From: Gracilaria gracilis
Taxonomy: Eukaryota; Rhodophyta; Florideophyceae; Gracilariales; Gracilariaceae
Assembly: GCA_030374805.1 (NCBI GenBank)
Contig: JARGSG010000208.1
Span: 124,001-188,000, forward strand
Length of the DNA stretch: 64,000 nt
Reading direction: 5' to 3'
The position numbers and the translations under genes are program-made. Of the stretch, positions 39,370 through 48,551 are shown in pieces; position 1 is the first letter of the stretch; every line of letters begins with the position of its first letter. The notes beneath the pieces were generated by a model. The model did not search any database, was not told the DNA's origin, and saw only the letters and a program-made list of their open reading frames with translations.

Positions 39370-40237
39370 GCAGTGCTTACTGAGCACATGTTGCTCGCGC
39401 CTGTGCTGCACACGACGCAGCTGTCAGCGTCTGTCAGCACCCGTCCGTGCCTGTCAGCCACTGTCAGTATCAGTCAGCCACGTCAGCGACGCACAAGCGC
39501 CCGCCACTTGTCCACGCGTGCGCTCGGCGCACAAACCGTGCGCAGTGGACACACCACGCGGCTGCGGCTGCGGCTGCGGCTGCGGCTGCGGCGGCGGCGC
39601 GCCGGCTGCCAGCGGCGTGTTATCTGGTACGTAGATATACTGTACATTATACTACAAGAGCGCGCGCCGCCAGCGCCTGCGCACCACGCGCCGCGCCGCC
39701 GCTTCCCGATTGGGAACCAAAAGTGCTGCTGCTCGCCCACACACGCGCGCTCGCGTCGCCCGTGCCCGCCGCCCTCTACTCCGCGCTCCGCGCTCCGCGC
39801 GTCGCCGCCGCCGCCGCTGCCGCCGCCGCCGCCTGCCCGCCGCCGCCGCCGCCTGCCCGCCGCCGCCGCCTGCCCGCCGCAGCGCTCAATTCAGCCTCGT
39901 CGCGTCCACGCGCGCTGCTTGCCCGCCGTGCTCATGACGCCCCACCTGTCGCGTCCGGCGCGTCGCTGCTGACGTTGCCCTCTGCTTGTGCTACGCTCCG
40001 CCTTCCTTCTTGGCTTGTCTTCACTGCTCACACTTTCAATTGCCCAAAAGCTTCAGCTGCGCTCCGCATTCTTTCTTGGCGTGTCTTCACTTCTCACACT
40101 TTCGCATTCTCACGCTTCCAATTGCCCTACTTAAGCGCCCCACCCCTCCCCTCTCCTCCCCTCCCCGCCCCTCACCTTTCCTCTCCCTCCCCCGCTCAAC
40201 TCTCACATTAACTGCCCCCCCCCCTTCCCCCACAACA
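39370..40237. promoter_or_regulatory. Intergenic upstream of the cyclin gene
   Basis: 868 bp. It contains four CTGTCAG copies (39421-39467), a GCGGCTG array near 39560-39595, CCGCCG-rich sequence (39795-39880) and a pyrimidine-rich stretch just before the ATG (40140-40235) like that preceding the Myb-like gene. Confidence 0.5.
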
Positions 40238-41518
40238 ATGACTTTCACCAGCAACGACCTCCCGCTCGCCCTCACCACCCCCGTAACCTCCGGAGAATGT
40301 TCCTCCGACAGCTCCGTCTGCGCCGTCTCCCCCTCGCCGCCCATTCGCTACCCGCTGGTCAACTGCGTCACAGCGCTGCTGCTCGTCGTCAACACGGCGC
40401 TGCTATCGCGCGTGCGCAAGGGCGACGCCCTGCTCAACCTCGCCGCCGCCTCCCATTCCTCGCTGCACCTGCTCAACCTTGTGCGAGCAGTGCCGCTCCC
40501 CCTGCTGTCCACCGTATCGCCGCGCTACTTTGCCGACGTGTACCAGGCAGCGCTTGTGTACGCACCGTCGCCCTTCCATCTGCCCAAGCCCAACATCGCG
40601 CTTGAGCACTTCATCTCGCGCGTGTTGCAACTCACCAACGCCTCCAATTGCGTGTTGGTGTCGGCCTGTGTGTACATGGATCGTCTGGTCACGCACGCGC
40701 CACAAATGTTCGTGCACAGCGCCAATGTGCACAAGATATTCGCCGTGGCCGTCATGCTGGCCATCAAGTTCCACGAGGATGACTACCTGAGCTCGCACAT
40801 GTTCTCCACCATTTTCGGAATCAGTGTACAAGAGCTCAACCAACTGGAACTGTTGTTCTTGCAGTGCATCCAATTCGACGCCTTCATCAGCACGGAGCAG
40901 TTCCGTGACGCGCAGATGGCGCTCATGTCGGCTGCCATCGACTCATCCATGGGGCTTGCCGTGTTACACACATTGCGTCAACGTGAAGTTTCGGACGTTG
41001 CGCAAGCGTCAAGTATGTCAAAGCCGTGGGCGCTGTACGACCAGCCGCGCATGCACGATGAGTGCGATGTGATGGGCGACTGCGCCAAGGTGGAGAGCGC
41101 ACACACGGCGGCGATTGTGAGCGTGCTGGCTAGGGTGCAGATGGAACATGACTTTGGCGACGCGTGCGACGACGTGAACGGTGAGCAAGTAATGCGACGC
41201 TTCACGAGCGGCAGTGTGGCGAGGTTGGTGACGTTGCGACGACTGTGGCACATGCAAGCTGTGCCGGACCTGGTGCTGCCGGCTGTGCAAGTGCGGTGGC
41301 AGACGATGGAGACACGGTGGGAGGCGGGCGCACAGCAGGTGGGCGCGAAAGGGTTCGGAAGCTTCTTGGCGAACGCGGCGTTGATGGGCACGGGTATCTG
41401 GCATTATGTGCCGCCGCCTGACGCGGATGCGGCGGTTGGCGACGCGGTGGTGGTTGCGGGTGGTGTGGGCGTGGGGGCGTCCATCTGGTCGACGCGAGCG
41501 GATGCGGGTGGGTGGTAG
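40238..41518 (+). CDS. PHO80-like (P/U-type) cyclin
   Basis: 426 residues from the ATG at 40238; upstream codons are low complexity. The cyclin box lies at about 115-230: PNIALEHFISRVLQLTNASNCVLVSACVYMDRLV, then NVHKIFAVAVMLAIKFHEDDYLSSHMFSTIFGISVQELNQLELLFLQCIQFDAFIS. That pattern (L-x-R-I/V-x-K/Q-x-T-x2-S, AV-LA-KF-ED, FN/IFGIS-ELN-LE--FL) is the PHO80/Pcl and plant CYCU family, which pairs with PHO85/CDK5-like kinases in phosphate sensing or cell-cycle control. The remaining 200 residues are Val/Ala/Gly-rich without known domain. The partner kinase is not in this window. Confidence 0.84.
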   Translation: MTFTSNDLPLALTTPVTSGECSSDSSVCAVSPSPPIRYPLVNCVTALLLVVNTALLSRVRKGDALLNLAAASHSSLHLLNLVRAVPLPLLSTVSPRYFADVYQAALVYAPSPFHLPKPNIALEHFISRVLQLTNASNCVLVSACVYMDRLVTHAPQMFVHSANVHKIFAVAVMLAIKFHEDDYLSSHMFSTIFGISVQELNQLELLFLQCIQFDAFISTEQFRDAQMALMSAAIDSSMGLAVLHTLRQREVSDVAQASSMSKPWALYDQPRMHDECDVMGDCAKVESAHTAAIVSVLARVQMEHDFGDACDDVNGEQVMRRFTSGSVARLVTLRRLWHMQAVPDLVLPAVQVRWQTMETRWEAGAQQVGAKGFGSFLANAALMGTGIWHYVPPPDADAAVGDAVVVAGGVGVGASIWSTRADAGGW

Positions 41519-42453
41519 CGCGTGGTGGTGAGCGGATGCGGTGTTGCGCGGCGGCTGGTGTACATTAGCTGGTGGGGAAGTAGACGGCTGGCGACGCGCT
41601 TTTGACGTTGCAATGAGTCGTAAATTGAGCTTTTGAGTGGGCAGAGTGGGCGTTGGTGTGTGTTTTGCTTAAGCTGTGCTGCGTCTCGAGCTTGAAGTGG
41701 CCAAGTTGGGTGCGTCATCCGCGCGGCGGATACGACCGTTTGCCCTCGACGGGGTCGGCGGCGCGAGGAGCGCGACGGCGACTTTACCGCAAGCATGGCG
41801 TCGCCGAGCATCGCAGCCGACTGCGGGCTGAGCGCATCGCCAACCGACGGCGGAACGCGCACGCGGTGGAAGATGACGGAACGAACAGCAGCACGCGCGA
41901 GATGGCATTGAAAGCGGTGGACCGCGCGCGACAGCGCGGCGGGCAGCCGCCGTCGCACGCGTGTGCAGCTGTCCAGCTGAGAGCGAGACGCGCGCGTGGC
42001 GCCGATTTTGAGGCCAATCGGCGCGCGAAGCGCCAGCTGCGCGCGCGCGCGCGCAACGGGTGGCTGTCGGCGCGCGAAGCGGCGAGCTCGCGCGCCGCGA
42101 CGCCCGCGCGCGCCGCGCGTGCGCACGCAGATATCTCTGCGCGCTGTGTGGTTGCTGACGGCGCCTGCAGATTCGGCACATGCTCTGCGCGCCTATCTCC
42201 GCTAGCTCGCGCGCTGCTCTTCGCGCCACGCGCTGCCGTTCTATCCGCCCTTGCTGCAGCGCGCGCCCCGCCCTCCCCCCTCCCCCCCCCCCCCCGATCT
42301 GCCCACCCGCTTCCGCTTTCCTGCCCCTTTTCACCCAGCCCTGCGCCTCGCCGTAGCACTCCCCGTCGCCCGTCTTCCTCGTGAACGCTGCTTGTTTTCG
42401 GGCGCTGCTCTCTGTACTTTTTCTGTTTTGTTCCAACCTTAGCTGTCCTCACT
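41519..42453. promoter_or_regulatory. Intergenic upstream of CHLP
   Basis: 935 bp, extremely GCGC-rich between 41930 and 42240, with a C14-type run near 42279-42294. Long frames on both strands have Ala/Arg-only composition and are not genes. It must hold the CHLP promoter. Confidence 0.5.
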
Positions 42454-43845
42454 ATGGCCTTTGTCACCCCCACCCCATGCTCGCTTCGGTCCTCGTCGCT
42501 CTCGCCGCCGCCCCTTTGCTCGCGACGCGTCTTCGCAGGCACGTCGCTGCCACGCTCGCACCGCACCCCGACAGCCCCCGTGCTCATGGCCATCCGCGTC
42601 GCCGTCGTGGGCGGCGGCCCCGCCGGCGCCTGCGCCGCTGAGACGCTCGCCAAGGCCGGCATCGAAACCGTCATGTTCGAGCGCAAGATGGACAACTGCA
42701 AGCCGTGTGGCGGCGCTATTCCGCTCTGTATGGTGGACGAATTCGACCTGCCGGCCGATATCATCGACAGAAAAGTGCGCAAGATGAAGATGATCTCCCC
42801 GTCCAACGTGGAGGTTGACGTCGGAAAAACCCTCAAGCCGCACGAGTACATTGGTATGACCCGCCGGGAGGTGCTTGATGCCTTTTTGAGAGATCGCGCC
42901 GTCGCACTGGGTGCTACCGCTGTCAATGGCCTTGTTACTTCCCTGGAACTTCCCTCCGCTACTGGTGGAAAGTATACCATTCGCTATTCGGACTATGCCG
43001 ACTCCGGCAAGGGAAGCGCGCCCTCGCGCTCGGAACAGTTTGATGTTGTCATTGGAGCTGATGGTGCCAACTCCAGAGTTGCAAAGGAAATTGATGCAGG
43101 CGACTACAACTTTGCTATCGCCTTCCAAGAACGCATCAAGATCCCTGATGAGAAGATGAAGTACTACGAAGACCTTGCCGAAATGTATGTCGGAGACGAT
43201 GTGTCCCCCGACTTTTACGCCTGGGTCTTCCCCAAGTACGACCATGTTGGCGTTGGAACCGGAACCGTCATCAATAGACCCGCCATCAAGAAGTACCAGA
43301 AAGCCATCCGCGATCGCGCTGCCGTCCGTCTGGAAGGAGGCAAGATCATCAGAGTTGAGGCCCATCCCATCCCAGAACACCCAAGGCCACGTCGTGTCAA
43401 CGGACGTGTCGCGCTTGTTGGTGATGCTGCGGGTTATGTTACCAAGTGCTCTGGGGAAGGTATCTACTTTGCCGCCAAGAGTGGCCGCATGTGCGCTGAA
43501 GCTGTCGTGCAAGCTAGTAAGAATGGCGAGCTTGTGCCGTCTGAGGATGACTTGAACAACTTGTATCTCAAGGTGTGGGACAAGAAGTATTGGGCTACTT
43601 ATAAGGTTTTGGATGTGTTGCAGCAATTGTTCTACAGGAGTGATCCGGCGAGAGAAGCATTTGTGGAGATGTGTGGGGATGATTATGTGCAACGCGTCAC
43701 TTTCGATTCCTATCTGTACAAGACCGTCACCACTGTTTCGCCGGTTGATGATATCAAGCTCTTGTTCAGGACTGCGTCCTCACTCCTTCGCGAGAACCTG
43801 AAGCAAGTTGCTGACGTGAAGAGGCCTATGGCTACTCTTCGTTGA
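42454..43845 (+). CDS. CHLP: Geranylgeranyl reductase, plastid-targeted
   Basis: 463 residues. Residues 1-44 are a Ser/Pro/Arg-rich transit peptide. The flavoprotein begins AIRVAVVGGGPAGACAAETLAKAGIETVMFERK with the FAD-binding GxGxxG variant GGGPAG, followed by NCKPCGGAIPLCMVDEFDLP, characteristic of plant and cyanobacterial ChlP. FDVVIGADGANSRVAKEID and GRVALVGDAAGYVTKCSGEGIYFAAKSG give the second dinucleotide signature (GDAAG). ChlP uses NADPH to reduce geranylgeranyl to phytyl groups for chlorophyll, tocopherol and phylloquinone. The length matches the plant enzyme (~465 residues). This is the firmest evidence for a photosynthetic plastid. Confidence 0.96.
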   Translation: MAFVTPTPCSLRSSSLSPPPLCSRRVFAGTSLPRSHRTPTAPVLMAIRVAVVGGGPAGACAAETLAKAGIETVMFERKMDNCKPCGGAIPLCMVDEFDLPADIIDRKVRKMKMISPSNVEVDVGKTLKPHEYIGMTRREVLDAFLRDRAVALGATAVNGLVTSLELPSATGGKYTIRYSDYADSGKGSAPSRSEQFDVVIGADGANSRVAKEIDAGDYNFAIAFQERIKIPDEKMKYYEDLAEMYVGDDVSPDFYAWVFPKYDHVGVGTGTVINRPAIKKYQKAIRDRAAVRLEGGKIIRVEAHPIPEHPRPRRVNGRVALVGDAAGYVTKCSGEGIYFAAKSGRMCAEAVVQASKNGELVPSEDDLNNLYLKVWDKKYWATYKVLDVLQQLFYRSDPAREAFVEMCGDDYVQRVTFDSYLYKTVTTVSPVDDIKLLFRTASSLLRENLKQVADVKRPMATLR

Positions 43846-44910
43846 TTTTGATCGCGTCGGTTAGCTGATGAAATGTTTTCTTTTGTTTCTCGTTCTGTTC
43901 TGAACTTCGCACTTGTACTAAAAGTTTGTCACGAGTCCCATACATATTGCATTTGCTTTGAAACACATTGTAGAACCTGATGGTGCTAGTCGAGATAGAT
44001 CATTGTTATATCAATGATATTGCAGCTACAATTCTTTTCTCGGCTCTGCATGACACCCTCAACTAACTTTTGGAGCCTGGGCTTGGGTTTCAGTAGGCTT
44101 TTGGCCGCGAGAGTCATATGGTGGAGAAAATCATGTACCGTTGGTACAAGTCCCTTCTACGGGCGTTCAGCTCGTTCATGAGTGGCATGGGAATACAAAG
44201 TTGTCTTTTTATGGTTCGAGGTGTTTGCGATGAAGACTCAGAGCAGCATAGACCATACGTCGCAGATCTAGTACGGAGCAGCAGGAGAGACTACCGGTCT
44301 TCTAAGATATGTACACTGAAGCCATCCTCAACACGAACTATGATGAAAAACCGACTTCGTTCAAGTCAACCGCACTAGCTAGCGATTGGGTCGAAAGTAT
44401 CTAAACTACAATCCATTTAAACGACGGAGGCATGCCTGCAAGTAACAAGCAGGCCTGGTCACAGCTCATATGCTACCAAGAGGAAAGCATGTGTGTCCCG
44501 TTCATGAATCATGTACATATAGATAGAGAGTACGTCACCACGGGGGGGCTTCGCATGAACCACGTAGGCCGCCAATGGAACTATTGACCATGTCTCTTCT
44601 ACATGAGCTTGTATCCGCTCTTGAATCATTATGCTTTCTCTTCAACACCACGAGGAGTACGCAAGATCAAGAAGGAAAGAGGGATCGACCGTGACCTAGT
44701 ACTTTAACACAAACTTTGAAAGGCGAGTCATTTGTCGACTGTTAGTTTGATTAATCTTGATAACAACATAGCAAAAAGGACGGGACTCGGATCAATGAGG
44801 ACCGTTGAATTACTTTGCAGCTCGTTCAAACTGCATTAGTGCTACCAAAGTACGCTCGGGCACAATGCCAAACTGCATACCCTTGTCTTTGCACATTCTT
44901 TTGACAACAT
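43846..44910. other. Intergenic, no gene recognised
   Basis: 1.07 kb with balanced base composition, in contrast to the GC-rich block before it. Only short frames; nothing recognised. Confidence 0.5.
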
Positions 44911-45580
44911 CTATGTGATCTTAAGCTTGTTCGCTATTTGTCCGTCTGCAATCAAATGGCTTTCAAAGCTGCTGGCTTGTTGTTCCTTTTCAAATGTTAA
45001 CAGTATCTCCTTCTCCTCCCCATTGGTTCCAATAGCGACCAGACTTTCATTTTTAGTTTCAATGGCATACACACTATCATCAACCAGTGTGCGTCTTGTT
45101 GAGCGTTCAATGATCGGAAAAATGTTGAACAAATTGTTATCCCATTGAATAATGTCCGCAGACATTATCACCATCCATGTGTTTCTCAGATCTTCAGGAG
45201 GATCTTCGAGCATGGCGTCGAACTTCTGTTTCGCCTTTCGAAACCCTTTCTCAATAGCCTCTGGGTCATATCCTGTCTAGTGTATTCTGTTGTGGAGTCC
45301 TTCGTTGCCGTAAGGGTGAGATTTTGCAAGCATAAATGGACCTCGCTTAGCAGCACTTCAGCGATTCTCATGGCGAGGGAACGACCTGAACAGGCCTGGC
45401 ATGAATGCGAGGTTCTCCATATGTTTGCAGTGCAGCTCTCAAGAAGTGAATGCTTTCTTTCAGCAATTGCTGTGGCTGTCTCTCGGAATGTTCCCGAAGC
45501 ACAGTTTCTTCATAGAAGTCTGTCTACCTTCGGTAGCAGTTGATGCCACACTTGAAGTCGATGAATCTTTTGAGATCAAG
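44911..45580 (-). pseudogene. Disrupted coding relic, unknown family
   Basis: The minus strand carries protein-like sequence in consecutive frames: a segment with QLLKESIHFLRAALQTYGEP, broken upstream by a TAG at 45524-45526, and a segment from about 45281 to the stop at 44911 starting TGYDPEAIEKGFRKAK. They are separated by 109 bp that could be a weak GT...TAG intron (phase is conserved) or frameshifts. No family is recognised. On the far side of the LINE insertion (47167-47236) the minus strand continues in a compatible frame, suggesting one gene-like unit split by the insertion. Confidence 0.42.
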
Positions 45581-45582
45581 CG

Positions 45583-47124
45583 ATGATCAATGTTTTTGAA
45601 AGAGCAAGAAATGCGGCATCAAGGCTGCAGACAGGATGTCCGAAATCTTCTCCTATTCACAGACTCAGGGAATTAGTGGACCAACCAAGCCTCTATAGAG
45701 TGGCAGTATCACAAGCCGCGATAGGATACGAGAAAGCAATGCGATGTGCAACAAAGGAAATGACACCAATTGCTTTCGCGTTAAAGATGGAGTCGCTCAC
45801 CCGTATACGGAAGTCAAGATCATCGTTTAAGAAGGCTGCAGAGTTCTGGCTTGCGGAGGTGGGGCTACTACAACTTCCCCGGGCGCCACTACCAGAGGAG
45901 GTTGGTTTACTGAACATGGAAGGACTACAATTTCATTACAGCAACTGCTCTAAAGATGACACTGTTGAGGAACAAAGATTTGAAGCTATGAAAGCAATCA
46001 ATTTATTACCACCTGCAGACTGTGAGGTTTGGACCGATGGATCTGTAGGAAAGGCGGAAGGAACAGAGAGTTCCAAACCTCTAAGAGCTACTGTTGAGTG
46101 GGATGAAGGCTGGTACGCAGGTTCCATTCAATATCCTGAGGAGTTTGACCGCTACGGTGAGATTGTCCAGAAATTTCAGAACAAACATGGACGAAGTCCG
46201 GATATAGTTGTTAACTATGATGATCACTTTACGTTTGCATATGGAGTGCTACCAGGAGGAAGAGAAATATTAGATGAAGACGGAGACCGACTGAACATAA
46301 AGGAACTTAAGATATCTACTGTGGGTGGTGGCTCATATGCAATATGGTGGCAACCTGGGGCACAACCGGAGACGAAATTGGTACCTGCTGGAGTCGGAAT
46401 ATCTTCATTTATGGCGGAAGTGACGGCGCTAAAAGCAGCAATTATGCGTGTGCTTGAAAAGGTACGAAGAGGCTGGAGAGGAATTGTTAGGATTGTTACT
46501 GATTCCCAAAGCGTTATGGAAAATCTGCAGACTCCAGTTCGACAACAATCGAACGCTGTCCAGCAGCTTTCTAAATTGCTGTCTGAACTGAGTGTTTTAT
46601 GTCCTGTTCATATACTTTGGGTGCCAAGTCATTGTGGAATTTTGAAGAACGAGCTAGTAGATAACATGGCGAAAGAAGCATTGAAGATCCCATTATGTGA
46701 ACAGATAAGAGTTCCTATAGATCTTTCAGAAGTAAGAAGGAGGGTCTCGACTACGAAGAAATCAGTATCGCTCATTTCGAAGTTACCAGACGAGTTTGAA
46801 AATATTCTTACTCTAAGAGAAGCAGAAACAGCTTTGGCACAGATATATGTGGGACATACACCAAGTTTGCACCCTCTTGGATCTCATTTATTTGGAAAGA
46901 AGATGGTATGTAACTGTAGGCCTGGTGTTCTGAATGATGTGGACCACTACCTTCTCAGATGCCCTAAGAGAAACTTGTCAAGACGCTTGTGTCTACCTTC
47001 AAGTCGTGAACGCCAGGACAAATCCGTTTCTAGTATTGTTAGAAAATGGCCCGTTAGAGTGTTGGCCTTTCTGGTGAGAGAGCGTTTCTTTGAACAGAAA
47101 CGTTCTGCACCAAGCCATAATTGA
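45583..47124 (+). CDS. RNase H domain ORF of a 5'-truncated LINE-like element
   Basis: 513 residues, intact. The N-terminal 140 residues resemble the connector after a LINE reverse transcriptase; no RT domain is present here or upstream, and an in-frame TGA sits four codons before the ATG. The RNase H fold has its acidic residues: Asp152 (VWTDGSVG), Glu279 (SSFMAEVTALKAA), Asp307 (IVTDSQSV) and Asp360 in WVPSHCGILKNELVDNMAKEAL with His350. About 90 residues (roughly 158-247) interrupt the fold between the first two strands, including a Tudor-like piece (ATVEWDEGWYAGS...NYDDHF). A Cys-Cys-His-Cys cluster (CNCRPGVLNDVDHYLLRC, 443-460) follows, common in LINE C-termini. The ATG lies 2 bp outside the direct repeat, in host sequence. 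Confidence 0.78.
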   Translation: MINVFERARNAASRLQTGCPKSSPIHRLRELVDQPSLYRVAVSQAAIGYEKAMRCATKEMTPIAFALKMESLTRIRKSRSSFKKAAEFWLAEVGLLQLPRAPLPEEVGLLNMEGLQFHYSNCSKDDTVEEQRFEAMKAINLLPPADCEVWTDGSVGKAEGTESSKPLRATVEWDEGWYAGSIQYPEEFDRYGEIVQKFQNKHGRSPDIVVNYDDHFTFAYGVLPGGREILDEDGDRLNIKELKISTVGGGSYAIWWQPGAQPETKLVPAGVGISSFMAEVTALKAAIMRVLEKVRRGWRGIVRIVTDSQSVMENLQTPVRQQSNAVQQLSKLLSELSVLCPVHILWVPSHCGILKNELVDNMAKEALKIPLCEQIRVPIDLSEVRRRVSTTKKSVSLISKLPDEFENILTLREAETALAQIYVGHTPSLHPLGSHLFGKKMVCNCRPGVLNDVDHYLLRCPKRNLSRRLCLPSSRERQDKSVSSIVRKWPVRVLAFLVRERFFEQKRSAPSHN

Positions 47125-47166
47125 GCTAGTGCACTCATAAACAGAGAGAGAGAGAGATCAATGTTT
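45585..47166 (+). mobile_element. LINE-like fragment flanked by 11-bp direct repeats
   Basis: GATCAATGTTT occurs at 45585-45595 and again at 47156-47166. The enclosed 1.56 kb ends on the right in an (AG)n tail just before the second copy. A target-site duplication plus a simple-sequence 3' tail is what target-primed reverse transcription leaves. The element encodes only the RNase H end of the polyprotein, so it is 5' truncated. The minus strand reads continuously across the reconstructed empty site. Confidence 0.68.
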
Positions 47167-48236
47167 GATGGACCATATCTCTTGAATTCAACATGCAAAA
47201 ATAACTGTGCGTTTTCACGTGTTCTTCAGGAATATCACAAATATCTCGAGCCATCTGTCCACAAGGAACTTGTGAACTTCACACTCTGGAGAGCACCACC
47301 GATGAAGCCGTTCTAGATGAGTAACTTTATGCCTCCTCAACGCCACTGGTTCTCGCTGGTGCAGCGCCGTGAGATTCACAGCAGTGCGTCCTTAAAGAAT
47401 TGTCATGTGAGGAAGGGGTCACGAGAAAACCAGGTCGGTGCGGTCGGAACTGGCGCTTGTCCTGAACGTGTTTACCAAACAAGCAAAGGTAAGCTGCAAA
47501 GATGCAGTCGCGATAACGATAGCCTTATACGACTACTCGCGCACTCATAAACCAAGCGCGCAACCTGTACGCTTCCGGTGGGAGCACCCCCACCGCCATA
47601 CGCGTAACTCTTCCATGGGTGCAGCGCTACTCGCATCTGAAAGTGGCGCACAGTGGCGTCCTCGCAGAACACGACTGCTGCCCAATGAGAAGAAAGGGGA
47701 AGGAAGTGGGTGCTGAGATTAGAGAACAAACCAGCGAATGCATGCAAGGGCAGCGAATGCCTGTTCTCCTGTTTCTGCGATGAGGGAGAGAAAAGCTCGG
47801 GCTAGATGGATACCTGAATTACAGGGCAGAATGGTGCCTTACAATGCTGCTGGATGCCATGCCATTCATTATCGCTCGGATGCGAGGTTTTGCAGAGGCC
47901 ACTTGCCAACTCAACATGTCAATTTCTTCTCTGCGAGATCGACAAAGAGCGTCTGTGTTTCTATTGGATACAACAGGGACGTGCTCTGCTGCTCCATCGC
48001 CAGTCAGACCTTCACGATTGTGAAGTAGAAAAGTTTACACGCCAGCAAGTCCAACTCCACCATCTTCCCATCGCATTGATCCAACGAACATGAGCAACGC
48101 CTATTGTACATAAGCCGAACACCTCTCCAGCAACCTACCCGATCATTTTGCTTATATCCACTTTGCCTTTCAACCAATACATCTACAACTGCCAGAAAAC
48201 TCTCCTTGGTTGCACAGCACAATATCTACTACAAAC
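47167..48236. other. Intergenic after the LINE fragment
   Basis: 1.07 kb. The first 70 bp continue the minus-strand coding relic; the rest shows no supportable gene and includes the upstream region of the ABM-domain gene. Confidence 0.45.
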
Positions 48237-48551
48237 ATGTCTGCAATTCCAGAAATAGAAGGAGTGAAACAAGTCAACTTAATCGCAAACGTGACAGCAA
48301 AGCCGGATTGCGTCCAAGATGTGTTAAACACAATCAACAAGCTCGTGGAGGAAACTCGAAAAGAAGAAGGAAACATCAAGTTTGAGGCGATGCAAGGAGT
48401 GGAGAATAACACAGCTATTGTTGTCGTAGAGACTTGGAGATCGAAGAAGGACTTGGAACTTCATTTCGAATCGAAGCATTTCAAGGATGCTATCAAGGAG
48501 ATGGAAGGCAAAACCGAACCAACCGTGCTCACTTACTTTGCAAAGATCTAG
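48237..48551 (+). CDS. Antibiotic biosynthesis monooxygenase (ABM)-domain protein
   Basis: 104 residues from the ATG at 48237; a possible earlier start nine codons upstream is less likely. One ferredoxin-like ABM domain covers nearly the whole protein: VNLIANVTAKPDCVQDVLNTINKLVEETRKEEGNIKFEAMQG, then NTAIVVVETWRSKKDLELHFESKHFKDAIKEM with the H-x5-F/H pattern of the family. These small proteins form homodimeric barrels and act as quinol or other heme-free oxygenases, or in stress responses. Substrate unknown. It is the only intact host-type gene between 44 and 53.6 kb. Confidence 0.85.
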   Translation: MSAIPEIEGVKQVNLIANVTAKPDCVQDVLNTINKLVEETRKEEGNIKFEAMQGVENNTAIVVVETWRSKKDLELHFESKHFKDAIKEMEGKTEPTVLTYFAKI

